From Duganella sp. BJB476 (GTDB lineage Bacteria; Pseudomonadota; Gammaproteobacteria; Burkholderiales; Burkholderiaceae_D), in assembly GCF_003416895.1 (NCBI RefSeq), contig NZ_QVIO01000003.1, positions 62,001 to 126,000 on the forward strand: 64,000 bases of DNA, in the 5' to 3' direction. Below the pieces are notes generated by a model that was not told where the DNA came from, searched no databases, and saw only the letters and a list, made by a program, of their open reading frames with translations. Numbering within the stretch: the first letter of the stretch is position 1; each line of letters begins with the position of its first letter. A program made the translations under genes and the position numbers. Positions 8,649-17,300 of the stretch are shown here, one piece after another.

Positions 8649-8933
8649 ATGGACATCCCTATCCTGATCCGAAAAAAAGGCAACACCAAGTATGGCGTCA
8701 CCGTGCCGGACATCCCCGGCTGCGTTACCACCGGCGAGACGGTGGACAAGGCCATGAGCAACGCCACCAAGGCCATCTACGGCCACGTCGGCCAGCTGGT
8801 CGAGCAAGGCAAGGCTTTTGAAATCAAACCCTCCGAAGTGGAATTCCTCTCCCGCGAGCCGGACTATGCCGGCGGCATCTGGGCGCTGGTCAGCCTGGAC
8901 CTGGCCAAGCTGAACGATCCGCCCGAAGACTGA
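8649..8933 (+). CDS. HicB-family antitoxin-like protein without HicA partner
   Basis: Small protein of 94 aa with the HicB-like fold: a partially degraded RNase-H-like beta sheet beginning IPILIRKKGNTKYGVTVPD and the conserved segment DIPGCVTTGETVDKA. In HicAB systems HicB binds and blocks the HicA mRNase and represses its operon. Here no HicA-like frame (about 60 aa, double-stranded-RNA-binding fold) is found on either side: upstream is the PEP-CTERM promoter region and downstream a convergent lipoprotein gene one base away. The protein ends soon after the fold and has no obvious C-terminal DNA-binding helix pair. It is therefore an orphan, acting on a HicA elsewhere or reused for another role. 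Confidence 0.75.
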   Translation: MDIPILIRKKGNTKYGVTVPDIPGCVTTGETVDKAMSNATKAIYGHVGQLVEQGKAFEIKPSEVEFLSREPDYAGGIWALVSLDLAKLNDPPED

Positions 8934-8934
8934 G

Positions 8935-9714
8935 TTAGCTGTTCCCGGCCGTCCTACGACGACGCCACAGTGTGCGCGCCAACCACCAGATCAAAGCAAG
9001 TATCAACGACCACGGCAGCAGGTATGCCAGGCCCGTCAGCGTGCTGGCGATGCCACTGGACAAATTGCCATTGAAGTCGGACAGCGCGCGCTGGATCGGG
9101 CTCCAGAACGACAAGCGGCTCCCCGACTGGATATGGATATCGAGCAGGTCGAGATTGATGCGCGCCATCAGATGTGCGTTCTCGCCGCTGGCTTGCTCCA
9201 GTTCAGCCTGAACGCTGGCCTGCTCCCTGGCGAGTTTGATCAGCGCATCGGCATCAATGCCGGGCTTGCGTTCCAGCTCGGTCAAACGCTGCTGGTAGGC
9301 GCGCAGCATCTCGAGACGTTTTGTACTGTCCGACACCGGCCGCGCCAAGTCCTCCACGCTGGTTTCCTGCCGTGCCAGTTCGCCGCCGGCGGAGGCCAGC
9401 ACCAGCAGCTTGTCTATTCCCGCAGGCTTGGCGCGCATGCGCAGGAAGGCCTCCTCACGGCGTCCGCCTTCCAGACTGGACTTGAGCAACGTGCAGCCGT
9501 TTTCCCGATCCGCCTGACAGGCCGACGTCAACTTATCAAGCAAAAGCTTGATCTGGTTTTCCCCGGTATCGATGGTCACCGCATGCTGATAAGCCAGGAA
9601 TTTGTCGCGTCCCTGCGCAGTGCCCGCCGCCATCGGCGCTGAACCATCCGTCGCTTGCGGACGGCTGCAACCAGCAAGCGTCATCACAACAACCAAACTC
9701 AGCAACCTGACCAT
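8935..9714 (-). CDS. DUF4349-type lipoprotein
   Basis: Predicted lipoprotein of 259 aa. The signal peptide ends in the lipobox LAGC with Cys16. The middle has long amphipathic helices (about residues 100-185), likely coiled coil, and a strong transmembrane helix sits near the C-terminus (LTGLAYLLPWSLILALIWWL) followed by a basic tail. This order, lipobox then helical domain then C-terminal membrane segment, is typical of DUF4349 proteins, whose function is unknown. It converges with the HicB gene, leaving one base between the stops. The ATG at 9714 gives a normal signal peptide. Confidence 0.68.
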   Translation of the reverse strand: MVRLLSLVVVMTLAGCSRPQATDGSAPMAAGTAQGRDKFLAYQHAVTIDTGENQIKLLLDKLTSACQADRENGCTLLKSSLEGGRREEAFLRMRAKPAGIDKLLVLASAGGELARQETSVEDLARPVSDSTKRLEMLRAYQQRLTELERKPGIDADALIKLAREQASVQAELEQASGENAHLMARINLDLLDIHIQSGSRLSFWSPIQRALSDFNGNLSSGIASTLTGLAYLLPWSLILALIWWLARTLWRRRRTAGNS

Positions 9715-9893
9715 AGCGAAGGTTTCCTTGGAAATATTGGATATTCTGCAATGCTAACATTTCCCACGGCAATGGCTGCCCATCACCCCACCTATACTTG
9801 CTCATTTCACGCAGGCATTGCGCTATTTGGGAGCGAACTTATCCAGGCCACCTATCCTAGCGTTAATTGACAACCCAAACTGGCGGCGGCACT

Positions 9894-10199
9894 ATGAAGG
9901 TCCCAAAAGCGACTTCTATCGTCAACGCTCGCATTCTCTACGACCAGAATAATTTTTCTGACTTGGTTATTTGGCGGCTACCGAATCCGGCCCGGGCTTC
10001 ACATCACCCGTTCAAATATCGGCTGGCCTATGTGGTGCAGAACAGATGCGTAGTCCGCTATGACAACGAAGTTGGCAAAGGCGACCATCGCCACTACGAA
10101 TCGGCAGAAACCCCATATCACTTCCATACACTTAGTCAACTTCTAATGGATTTTCAAAATGACATAGCGAGGTGGAATCGTGAAAACAGTTACCCTTGA
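9894..10199 (+). CDS. TumE-family toxin-like protein
   Basis: Small protein of 101 aa that I assign to the TumE (DUF6516) toxin-like family. It has a compact beta-rich start with segments such as FSDLVIWRLPNPARASHHPF and KYRLAYVVQNRCVVRYDNEVGKG, then HRHYESAETPYHFH and a final helix. Members are usually encoded just before an HTH antitoxin, as here; the next gene overlaps by 20 bases. The ATG at 9894 is preferred over a TTG at 9867. The molecular target is not established from this sequence. Base composition is lower in GC than the neighbours, which fits a mobile toxin-antitoxin cassette. Confidence 0.62.
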   Translation: MKVPKATSIVNARILYDQNNFSDLVIWRLPNPARASHHPFKYRLAYVVQNRCVVRYDNEVGKGDHRHYESAETPYHFHTLSQLLMDFQNDIARWNRENSYP

Positions 10200-10536
10200 A
10201 ATCCTTTCGTCACAAGAAGCGATGGCCGATCTCGTTAAGCAGTGCGAGTCCGGTTCTCCAGCTACGACAGCCCGGATCATATTTACCTCGCAAGAATTGC
10301 TCAGGAATGTCTTGACGCCAGTACGCTGGGAAATATTGAAGACACTATGCGGCTCCAGTCATATCAGCGTGGCGGATATAGCGATGCGTCTCGGTCGCCC
10401 CGAGTCCTCAGTCCAAGCCGACATCGATGCATTGATACTCGCAGGTGTAATCGATCGTGCGAAAAACGGAGGCGTCATTTTCCCCTACGATGAAGTAATC
10501 CTTGACCTTCCCACGGCTGGAAGGGCTACAGTATGA
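10180..10536 (+). CDS. Winged-helix antitoxin/regulator paired with the TumE-like gene
   Basis: Protein of 118 aa with a winged helix-turn-helix in its second half: VRWEILKTLCGSSHISVADIA followed by the recognition helix RPESSVQADIDALILAGVID and a wing. This is the ArsR/HVO_A0114-like layout seen in HTH antitoxins next to TumE-family genes. It starts inside the preceding gene (20-base overlap), so the two are translationally coupled. It would bind the operon promoter and neutralise its partner. The 3' end of this gene also carries the CueR-type promoter of the downstream copper chaperone. Confidence 0.65.
   Translation: MKTVTLEILSSQEAMADLVKQCESGSPATTARIIFTSQELLRNVLTPVRWEILKTLCGSSHISVADIAMRLGRPESSVQADIDALILAGVIDRAKNGGVIFPYDEVILDLPTAGRATV
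10502..10532 (+). promoter_or_regulatory. CueR-type promoter/operator upstream of the copper chaperone gene
   Basis: TTGACC (10502-10507) and TACAGT (10527-10532) are separated by 19 bases, the long spacer typical of MerR-family promoters. Within it, ACCTTCC (10505-10511) and GGAAGGG (10519-10525) form a near-perfect dyad around a 7-base centre, the known CueR operator pattern. The same TTGACCTTCCCA core occurs upstream of copA at 22418-22448. The site lies inside the end of the preceding HTH gene. Confidence 0.8.
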
Positions 10537-10564
10537 GCATTGAAACAGTTTAAGGAGTACGACG

Positions 10565-10765
10565 ATGTATCAGCTGCAAGTGGAAAACATGAGCTGCGGC
10601 CATTGCGTGGGCGCGGTGACCAAGGCGGTGCAGGCGGTCGATGCGGCCGCAAAAGTCGAGATCGACCTGGCCGGCAAGACCGTCAGGATAGACAGTGCCA
10701 GCGCCCTGGCGCCATTGAAATCGGCCATCGCCGATGCGGGCTACCCCGTCACCAGCGCGGCCTGA
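10565..10765 (+). CDS. copZ: CopZ-like copper chaperone (HMA domain)
   Basis: A single heavy-metal-associated domain of 66 aa with the Cu(I)-binding motif MSCGHC at residues 9-14. The ferredoxin-like fold spans the whole protein. It would carry Cu(I) in the cytoplasm to the CopA exporter encoded at 20168-22387. AAGGAG lies 8 bases upstream of the ATG. The CueR-type promoter just upstream makes copper induction likely. It could also be labelled a mercuric-type MerP-like protein, but there is no signal peptide and the promoter points to copper. Its stop directly abuts that of the convergent glutathione transferase gene. Confidence 0.87.
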   Translation: MYQLQVENMSCGHCVGAVTKAVQAVDAAAKVEIDLAGKTVRIDSASALAPLKSAIADAGYPVTSAA

Positions 10766-11488
10766 TTATTTGTCCAGCTCCGGATAGCGGCGGAAGATGC
10801 AGTCTTCATTGAACGCTATCCGCCGCTTCGATTTGACATAGGCGGCGATATTGGGCCGCAGCGCCACCTTGTCGCGCAAGGCGACCAGCGCCGGATACGA
10901 CGGCTCCAGCCGCGCCATCGTTTTCGGGAATGCATAGCGCAAGCCCTCGATCAACTGGAACAGCGACAGGTCCACATACGTCAGCCGCGAACCAACCGCG
11001 TAACCGCCCCGCCCCGGATTGCGCGCCACCACGCCCTCGAAGTAGTCGAGGAACTTCGGTATCCGCTCCTCGCGGAAGCTCTTGGCGCGCGCCTTCGCTT
11101 CCTTCTTCTGCTCCTCGTAGTACTTGCTGACCGCGATCGGATGATGCGTGTCGTGCACCTCGTTGACGATGTCGGCGATGGTCAGTTGCAGCTGGTTGGC
11201 CCACAGCCGCCCCGCCTCCGCGCGCGGCGCCAGGCCATGACGGGCGCCGAGGTACATCAGGATATTGGCCGTCTGCCCGATCAGCAGCTCGCCCGCACCC
11301 AGCACTGGCGGCGCGAACGATGGATGGTCGACCTGCTCGCCATCGAGGCAGGATAGCAGCGCCGGCATGCCCTGCTTTTGCCGCGCCACGTCCACGTAAG
11401 GCGCTGCCGCTTCCTCCAGCGCCAGCCGCACGAATTCACCGCGGCCTTGCAGGCCGTCCCAGTAGTAGAGTTGGTAGGGTGTCGTCAT
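10766..11488 (-). CDS. Glutathione S-transferase
   Basis: Cytoplasmic glutathione transferase of 240 aa. The N-terminal thioredoxin-like domain (residues 1-85) starts YQLYYWDGLQGRGEFVRLAL, with a tyrosine at the usual catalytic place and PPVLGAGELLIGQTANILMY giving the cis-Pro and substrate-binding Gln-Thr. The C-terminal helical domain (about 90-230) includes LTYVDLSLFQLIEGL, the N-capping motif of this fold. The class resembles pi/sigma-like bacterial GSTs, and the substrate is unknown. It converges with the copper chaperone gene with no gap between the two stop codons. Confidence 0.85.
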   Translation of the reverse strand: MTTPYQLYYWDGLQGRGEFVRLALEEAAAPYVDVARQKQGMPALLSCLDGEQVDHPSFAPPVLGAGELLIGQTANILMYLGARHGLAPRAEAGRLWANQLQLTIADIVNEVHDTHHPIAVSKYYEEQKKEAKARAKSFREERIPKFLDYFEGVVARNPGRGGYAVGSRLTYVDLSLFQLIEGLRYAFPKTMARLEPSYPALVALRDKVALRPNIAAYVKSKRRIAFNEDCIFRRYPELDK

Positions 11489-11585
11489 GCCAAGATAGTA
11501 GCATTGACAACGACTGGACTGCGCCCGGAACGATATTCAGTACACGGTTATAATCGACCGTTAAGCTCACCACTTCCGACACCTC

Positions 11586-12350
11586 ATGACGCCAGTCCCG
11601 CCACTTGAAATCCACATCGTCCTGATGGTCGCCGCCGCTGGTCTCATGGCCGGCGTGCAGAATGCACTGGCCGGAGGCGGCTCGTTCATCACCTTCCCGG
11701 CGCTGCTGCTGGCCGGCCTGAATCCGCTGGCCGCCAACATGACCTCCACCATCGCGCTATTCCCCAGCCAGATCACCTCCGCCTACGCCGGCCGCAACCT
11801 GGCCGGCGATGTCGGACCGCTGACGTTCAGGCAGATGCTGATCATCAGCGCCATCGGCGGCATCTTCGGCGCCATCCTGCTATTGAACACGCCGCCGTCG
11901 TTCTTCGCGCGGCTGGTGCCGTGGCTGGTGCTGTTCGCCACCAGCGTGTTCGCGTGGGGCAGCTTCCGCAAGAAACCGCTGCACGCGGCCGGCAGCATGC
12001 CGCGCTGGACGCTGGTGCTGGTGCAAAGCTGCATCGCCGTCTACGGCGGCTACTTCGGCGGCGGCATCGGCTTCCTGATGCTGGCCGCGCTGACCATCGC
12101 CGGCCAGCAGGTGCGCACCGCCGCCGCCACCAAGAACGTGCTGGCGATGGCGATGAACGCCGCCGCCACGCTGATCTTCGCCACCTCCAGCCTGATCAGC
12201 TGGCCGGCCGCGCTGGCATTGTGCGCGGGAGGCATCGCCGGCGGCTTGTGCGGCGGATGGCTGGTTCACCGCCTGCCGGAAAAGGTCATGCGCGGCTTCG
12301 TCGTGATCGTCGGCGCCGTGCTGACCATCTGGATGTTCGTCAGAACGTAG
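11586..12350 (+). CDS. TauE/SafE-family permease
   Basis: Integral membrane protein of 254 aa with about eight hydrophobic helices. It starts with the family hallmark GVQNALAGGGSFITFPALLL, and the repeat half has GYFGGGIGFLMLAALTIAG. TauE/SafE proteins export sulfite, sulfoacetate or other small organosulfur compounds, but many members are uncharacterised. It is divergent from the GST gene (97 bases between starts). Its last 11 bases overlap the end of the convergent TonB-receptor gene. No sulfonate genes are nearby, so the substrate cannot be inferred. Confidence 0.82.
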   Translation: MTPVPPLEIHIVLMVAAAGLMAGVQNALAGGGSFITFPALLLAGLNPLAANMTSTIALFPSQITSAYAGRNLAGDVGPLTFRQMLIISAIGGIFGAILLLNTPPSFFARLVPWLVLFATSVFAWGSFRKKPLHAAGSMPRWTLVLVQSCIAVYGGYFGGGIGFLMLAALTIAGQQVRTAAATKNVLAMAMNAAATLIFATSSLISWPAALALCAGGIAGGLCGGWLVHRLPEKVMRGFVVIVGAVLTIWMFVRT

Positions 12351-14397
12351 CCTTCAACGTCAGCCGCAAGGTGCGCGGCTCCACCGGATGGTAGTGGATG
12401 TCGTTGACGCCTTCGGCCGGTTCGCCCTGCAAGCGCGAAGGATAGTAGTAGTCCACGTCGCTGGCCTTGCGGTCGAACAGGTTGAAGGCATCCAGCGACA
12501 CCGCCCAGCGCCGGTCGATCTTGTAGCCCACCCGCGCATACGCAATCGCCGTCGTCGCCGAACGCTGGCTGTTATCCTCGATCAGCGGACGCGGACCGAA
12601 GTAGCGCATCTGGAACGCGCCGGACCACGGACCGATATCGGTGATGGTCGCGCCGAACGAAGCCACCTTGCCGATCGCCCCCGGAATGTAGTCGCCCACG
12701 TCGTCATGCTCGGTGTAGTGCGCGCGCGAGTAAGCCAGGTCCAGGTCGAACAACAGCCATGGCGTGGCGATGTAGTGGTTGTTCCATTCGATGCCGGAAC
12801 GGTAGCTGCCGCGACTGGCCGCCGTATCGCCGGCGTCGCCTGAGAACACCAGCTCGGACGCCGAACGCAGCTTCCACAAAGCCATCGAACTTTGCAGGCC
12901 GGGGACGATCTCCGTGCGCGCGCCCAGTTCCGCGCCGCGCGTCTTGACCAGCGGCGTGACCGGGTCGATAGGCTCGCGTTCCTTCGGCGTCAGGTGCACC
13001 GTGGTGCCGCGCGCGTCGTTGCTGTGGAAGCCTTCTCCGTAGTTGATGAAGAATTCCGTCTTGGCCCAGGGCCCCAGCACCACCGACATCTTCGGCGACG
13101 TCATGCCCTCGCCGACCTTGCCCGTATTCTCGGCGATATTGCTGCTCACATCGAAGCGGTAACGGTCATAGCGCACACCGGCCGTGGTGCGCAGCCACTC
13201 GCGCCACTGCACCGTGTTCTCGAAGTAGACCGAGGCATTCGCCTCCTTGACCTTCGACTCCGTGATGACGCCGGTGATCTGCCGCTTGACGGTGCTGTAC
13301 AGCGCCAGCGGCGACAGGTAGTCGTAACGTCCCTGCACGCCCACCTTGTTGTTCACTTCCAGCCCGCCCCACTTGCCGAACCAGGTCTGCGCCACGTCGA
13401 AGCCCGTCATGCGGCGCTTCTCGGTCTGGCGCGACTGGTCGCCGTTGACCGGGTCGTCGAGGAAGTAGGTGAAGTCGTTGTACAGGTCCAGGCTCGATTG
13501 CACCACGTAGGCATTGGCCTGCAACAGCGTGTCGCTGGTGCGCTTGCGCAGCGTGGCGGACAGGCTGTAACGCGAGGTGATGCCGCCGTCGCTGGTGTCG
13601 ATGGCGCCGTAGGGACTGATCTCGCCGCTCTGCACCGCGCGCAGCGGGATCTGGTTGCTGGCATACCAGCCGCCCTTGTAAAACATGCCGGTGACGCTGA
13701 ACTGGTTGTCGCTGCCGCCCTGGCTGTAGCGCAGCACGCCCAGGCTTTTGTGGAAGGCTTCCGGGCTGACCCACGGCCCGTTGTTGTGGCCCAGCTCCGC
13801 ACCGTAGACCAGGTTGCCCTCGCCCAGCGGCGTCGAACCGGTCAAGTTGGCGCGGTAGTACTGGTGCCCGCCGGCCGTGACGCTGGCGGTGTTTTCCTTC
13901 AGCTTGTTCGCCAGTCCCAGGTGCGCCGCGCCGGCGGAGGCGAAGTCGCCTTCGTCCGCGTAGTACGGGCCTTTTTTGTAGTTGATGCGGTCCACCAGTT
14001 CCGGCATCAGGAAATTCAGGTCGGTGTAGCCCTGGCCGTGCGCGTGGGTGCGCATATTGACCGGCATGCCGTCGATGAAGGTTGCGAAGTCGGTGCCGTG
14101 ATCGAGGTTGAAGCCGCGCAGGAAGTACTGGTTGGCCTTGCCGTCGCCGCTGTGCTGCGTGACGATCACACCCGGCACGAACTCCAGCAGCTCGCCGGGC
14201 CGCAGCGCCGGACGATTGGCGATCAACTCCGCCGTCACCGAACCCTGGCTGGCGGCGCTGGACGTGCCGACGCCGTTGTCGTAGTGGCCGCGCACCTCAA
14301 CCGCCGCCATGGTGGGCGCGGCGCCGCTGGACTCCTCGTCGGCATGCGATGCAAGCGGTAGAACGGCCGCCAGCGCGACGATGGATTTGACGATCAT
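12340..14397 (-). CDS. TonB-dependent outer membrane receptor of a B12-riboswitch operon
   Basis: Outer membrane receptor of 685 aa with a signal peptide (residues 1-19, ending SHA), a plug domain around residues 50-165 (ELLEFVPGVIVTQHSGDGKA, then FLRGFNLDHGTDFATFIDGM) and a long beta-barrel ending in LRLTLKATF with the terminal Phe used for assembly. It is the last gene of the operon led by the cobalamin riboswitch. Its ATG overlaps the stop of the CobN-like gene by 4 bases. Its ligand is probably a corrinoid, a cobalt complex or another tetrapyrrole; the riboswitch favours the first two. It is not a close BtuB by eye, so I give no symbol. Confidence 0.85.
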   Translation of the reverse strand: MIVKSIVALAAVLPLASHADEESSGAAPTMAAVEVRGHYDNGVGTSSAASQGSVTAELIANRPALRPGELLEFVPGVIVTQHSGDGKANQYFLRGFNLDHGTDFATFIDGMPVNMRTHAHGQGYTDLNFLMPELVDRINYKKGPYYADEGDFASAGAAHLGLANKLKENTASVTAGGHQYYRANLTGSTPLGEGNLVYGAELGHNNGPWVSPEAFHKSLGVLRYSQGGSDNQFSVTGMFYKGGWYASNQIPLRAVQSGEISPYGAIDTSDGGITSRYSLSATLRKRTSDTLLQANAYVVQSSLDLYNDFTYFLDDPVNGDQSRQTEKRRMTGFDVAQTWFGKWGGLEVNNKVGVQGRYDYLSPLALYSTVKRQITGVITESKVKEANASVYFENTVQWREWLRTTAGVRYDRYRFDVSSNIAENTGKVGEGMTSPKMSVVLGPWAKTEFFINYGEGFHSNDARGTTVHLTPKEREPIDPVTPLVKTRGAELGARTEIVPGLQSSMALWKLRSASELVFSGDAGDTAASRGSYRSGIEWNNHYIATPWLLFDLDLAYSRAHYTEHDDVGDYIPGAIGKVASFGATITDIGPWSGAFQMRYFGPRPLIEDNSQRSATTAIAYARVGYKIDRRWAVSLDAFNLFDRKASDVDYYYPSRLQGEPAEGVNDIHYHPVEPRTLRLTLKATF

Positions 14398-17300
14398 AGG
14401 TACTCCTTCAGCTTACTCAATTTATTGCGGCGGCCGATGTAGCCGGCGCCGATCAGCGCGGCGGCCAGCGCCAGCAGCGCCAGCGTGCCGACGGTCTTCT
14501 GCACCGGCGTCAGGTTGGCCAAGGTTTGCATTTCAAAGCCATTGACCTTGGCGTCGGCAGCGTCGGCCTTGGCCTTCGGCGCCGGCTCGGCGGGTTTGTT
14601 CTTCGCGTGCGCAGGCACGGGCGGCGGCAGTTCCTGCGCCTTGGCCTGCAATGCCTGCAAGTCCGCCACCGCGTTCTGCATGGCGGCGTCGGTCTGCTGT
14701 TGCGTGGCCGACGGCGCGGGAGGCTGCGCGGACGGCGCCGCGCCACCGGCACGACCGGCGGCCGCCGCACCGCGCGCGACCGCCGCGTTGGTGCCCACGT
14801 TAGGCACGAACTGGCCGCTGAACTGAGGCGCGATCTTCATCGTCGCCTTGCTGCACGAATCGGCGCTGCACGACACGCCGGCATCCTTGATCGCCTGTGC
14901 GTTTTGCTGCGTCAGTTTTTCGCGCACCGCGTCGCTCGGCTTCCAGTAGCCACGTTCGATCGCGCTCAGCATGCGGTCGGTGATGGCCTGGAAGGCGCGC
15001 AGGTTGCCGCTGCTGGCGAAGCGCTCGCGCACCTTCAGGCCGTGGCGGTCTTCCACATAGGTGTCGTACATGCGCTGCCATTTGCCGCCGTCCACCACTT
15101 CCGGCACGGTGACCTGCCAGGCCCACAGGTAGTCGACCACGCGGTTGATGTAGCGCGCGCCGGAATAGCCTTCCTTCAGCATGCTGTCGGCCCAGCGCGG
15201 GTTCAGGTAGCGGGCCTGCATCTCCTGGCCCATGTACTGCTCCAGCGTCTTGTGGCCCGGCTTGCGCGGGTTGGACAGGTCGCTGACCATCACCTCCGGC
15301 GTCTTGCCGTCCACGCTGCGGATCGCCATCGCGGTGCCGCCCAGGTACTGGAAGAAGTCGTCGTTGTCCAAGGTAGCGAACAGATTGCTGGAGCGGCTGT
15401 GCAGCGCGATCTTGCTGCCGCTGATGGCCTGCTTGAACAATTCGCGGCGCTGGACGGGATCGGCCTTGTCGTCGCCCCAGTAGCCGGCGCCGAACGGATG
15501 GCTCATGCGGTTGATGAACACGTCCGCCACTTCCTTCTCGTTCTGCCATGCGTTGGTCAGCGGGATCAACTTCTCGATCTGCGTGCCGTAGGCGCCGCTC
15601 GGCAGGCCGAAGATGCGGACCGACGCCATGCGCTGCGCCTCTTCGGCGGAGATGCCGCTGGCCTGCAAGGCGGCGACGGTCTTGCGGCTGTGCGCCTGCA
15701 TGACGTTGCCGTCTTCGCCGGGGCCGTTGTCATCCTGTTTCTGCGCCAGCTGCGCCGCCTGGTCCATCAACGTCAGCAGGTTGCCGAACAGGTCGCGGAA
15801 CAGGCCAGACGAGATCAGCGTCACGTCCACGCGCGGACGACCCAGCTGCTTGCGCGTCAGCGCTTCCACACCGGTCACGCGGCCACGCTCGTCCCACGTC
15901 GGACGCACGCCCATCAGCGCCATCGCCTGCGCTTCCATGATGCCTTCGTGACGCGAAGTCTCGACGCCCCACAGGTTCATGCTCAACTTGTCGGGCCAGG
16001 CGCCATGGCGCTTGCGGTAATCCTCCGCCAGCTGCTGCGCCAGTTTGTAGCCGGCTTCGTAGGTGGTCTTGCTCGGGATGCGCGATGGATCGAGGCCAAA
16101 GAAGTTGCGGCCGGTCGGCAGCGCATCCGGATTGCGTACCAGGTCGGCGCTGGCGCCGGTCGGGATGTAGCGGCCGGACAGCGCCTGCATCAAGCGCTCC
16201 AGTTCCAGCCCGGCGCTGCGTTCGATATCGCTTTCCAGCTGGGCGATGCGTTTGGTCTTCTGCTCCGCCGTCGACGTGGTGTCGAGGCTGACCACGGCGC
16301 GCGCGGTGGCGTTGCGCAGCTCCGGCTTCGGCGCCACGCCGAAGGTGTGCAGGCCGAACGGCGTCAGCTTGCTGCCGGTGTCGTCCAGGTATTCCTCCAG
16401 CGCTTCCATGTCGGCTTCGGTTTTGAGCTCGGTCTTCTTCATGTCCTTCAACACGCCGCTCTTGGCCGCCAGGCGGTTGATCGCCGTCAGGTGGCTGCGC
16501 GCCAGCAGCGGGCTTTTTTGCTCGGCCACGCGGTAGTCGTTCAGCAGCGCGCCCAGCTCGCGCAGGTCGGGATTGAGGCCGGCCACGTCGAACGGTGGCG
16601 TCATGTGGTCGATGATGACGGCCATGCCGCGGCGCTTGGCCTGTATGCCCTCGCCCACGTCGTCCATCACATACGGATAGATGTTGGGCATGGCGCCGAT
16701 CAGCGCCTCGGTCGGATCGCTTTCCGACAGGCCGGCTTCTTTACCGGTCAACCACTCCTGCGTGCCGTGGGTGCCGATGTGCATGACGGCGTTGGCCTGG
16801 AAGCCCTTTTGCAGCCACAGGTAGAACGCGATGTATTCGTGCGACGGCGGCATGCTGACTTCATTGTGCAGCTTCTCCAGGTTCTGCTCCCATGCGCGGC
16901 CGGGCTGCGGCGCCATCAGCACGTTGCCGAAGCGGCGCGCCGGATAGACGAAGAACGGCTCACCCTTGGCGTTGCGCCACAGGACGGGCGCGTTCTCCGG
17001 CTTGCCCCAGGATTTCTCGATAGCCGCGCGCAACGGCTGCGCCAGCGTGGCGAACCACTTCTGGTAATCGGCCAGCGGCACCAGCAGCGCCTGGCCGCTT
17101 TCGGCCAGGTGCTTCAGGCCCGCCATGTAGTCGCCCTTGGACTTGCCCGGGTAATTGCCCCACTGCTGGATCTCGCCTTGCAGCTCTTCCTGCGATGGCG
17201 GCAGCGCCGTGCCGGTCTGGTAGCCTTCCTGCTTCAGGCGCTGGACGATCTGCCACAGGCTCTCCGGCAGCACGTTCAGGTAGGCCGCGCCGATGGTCTC

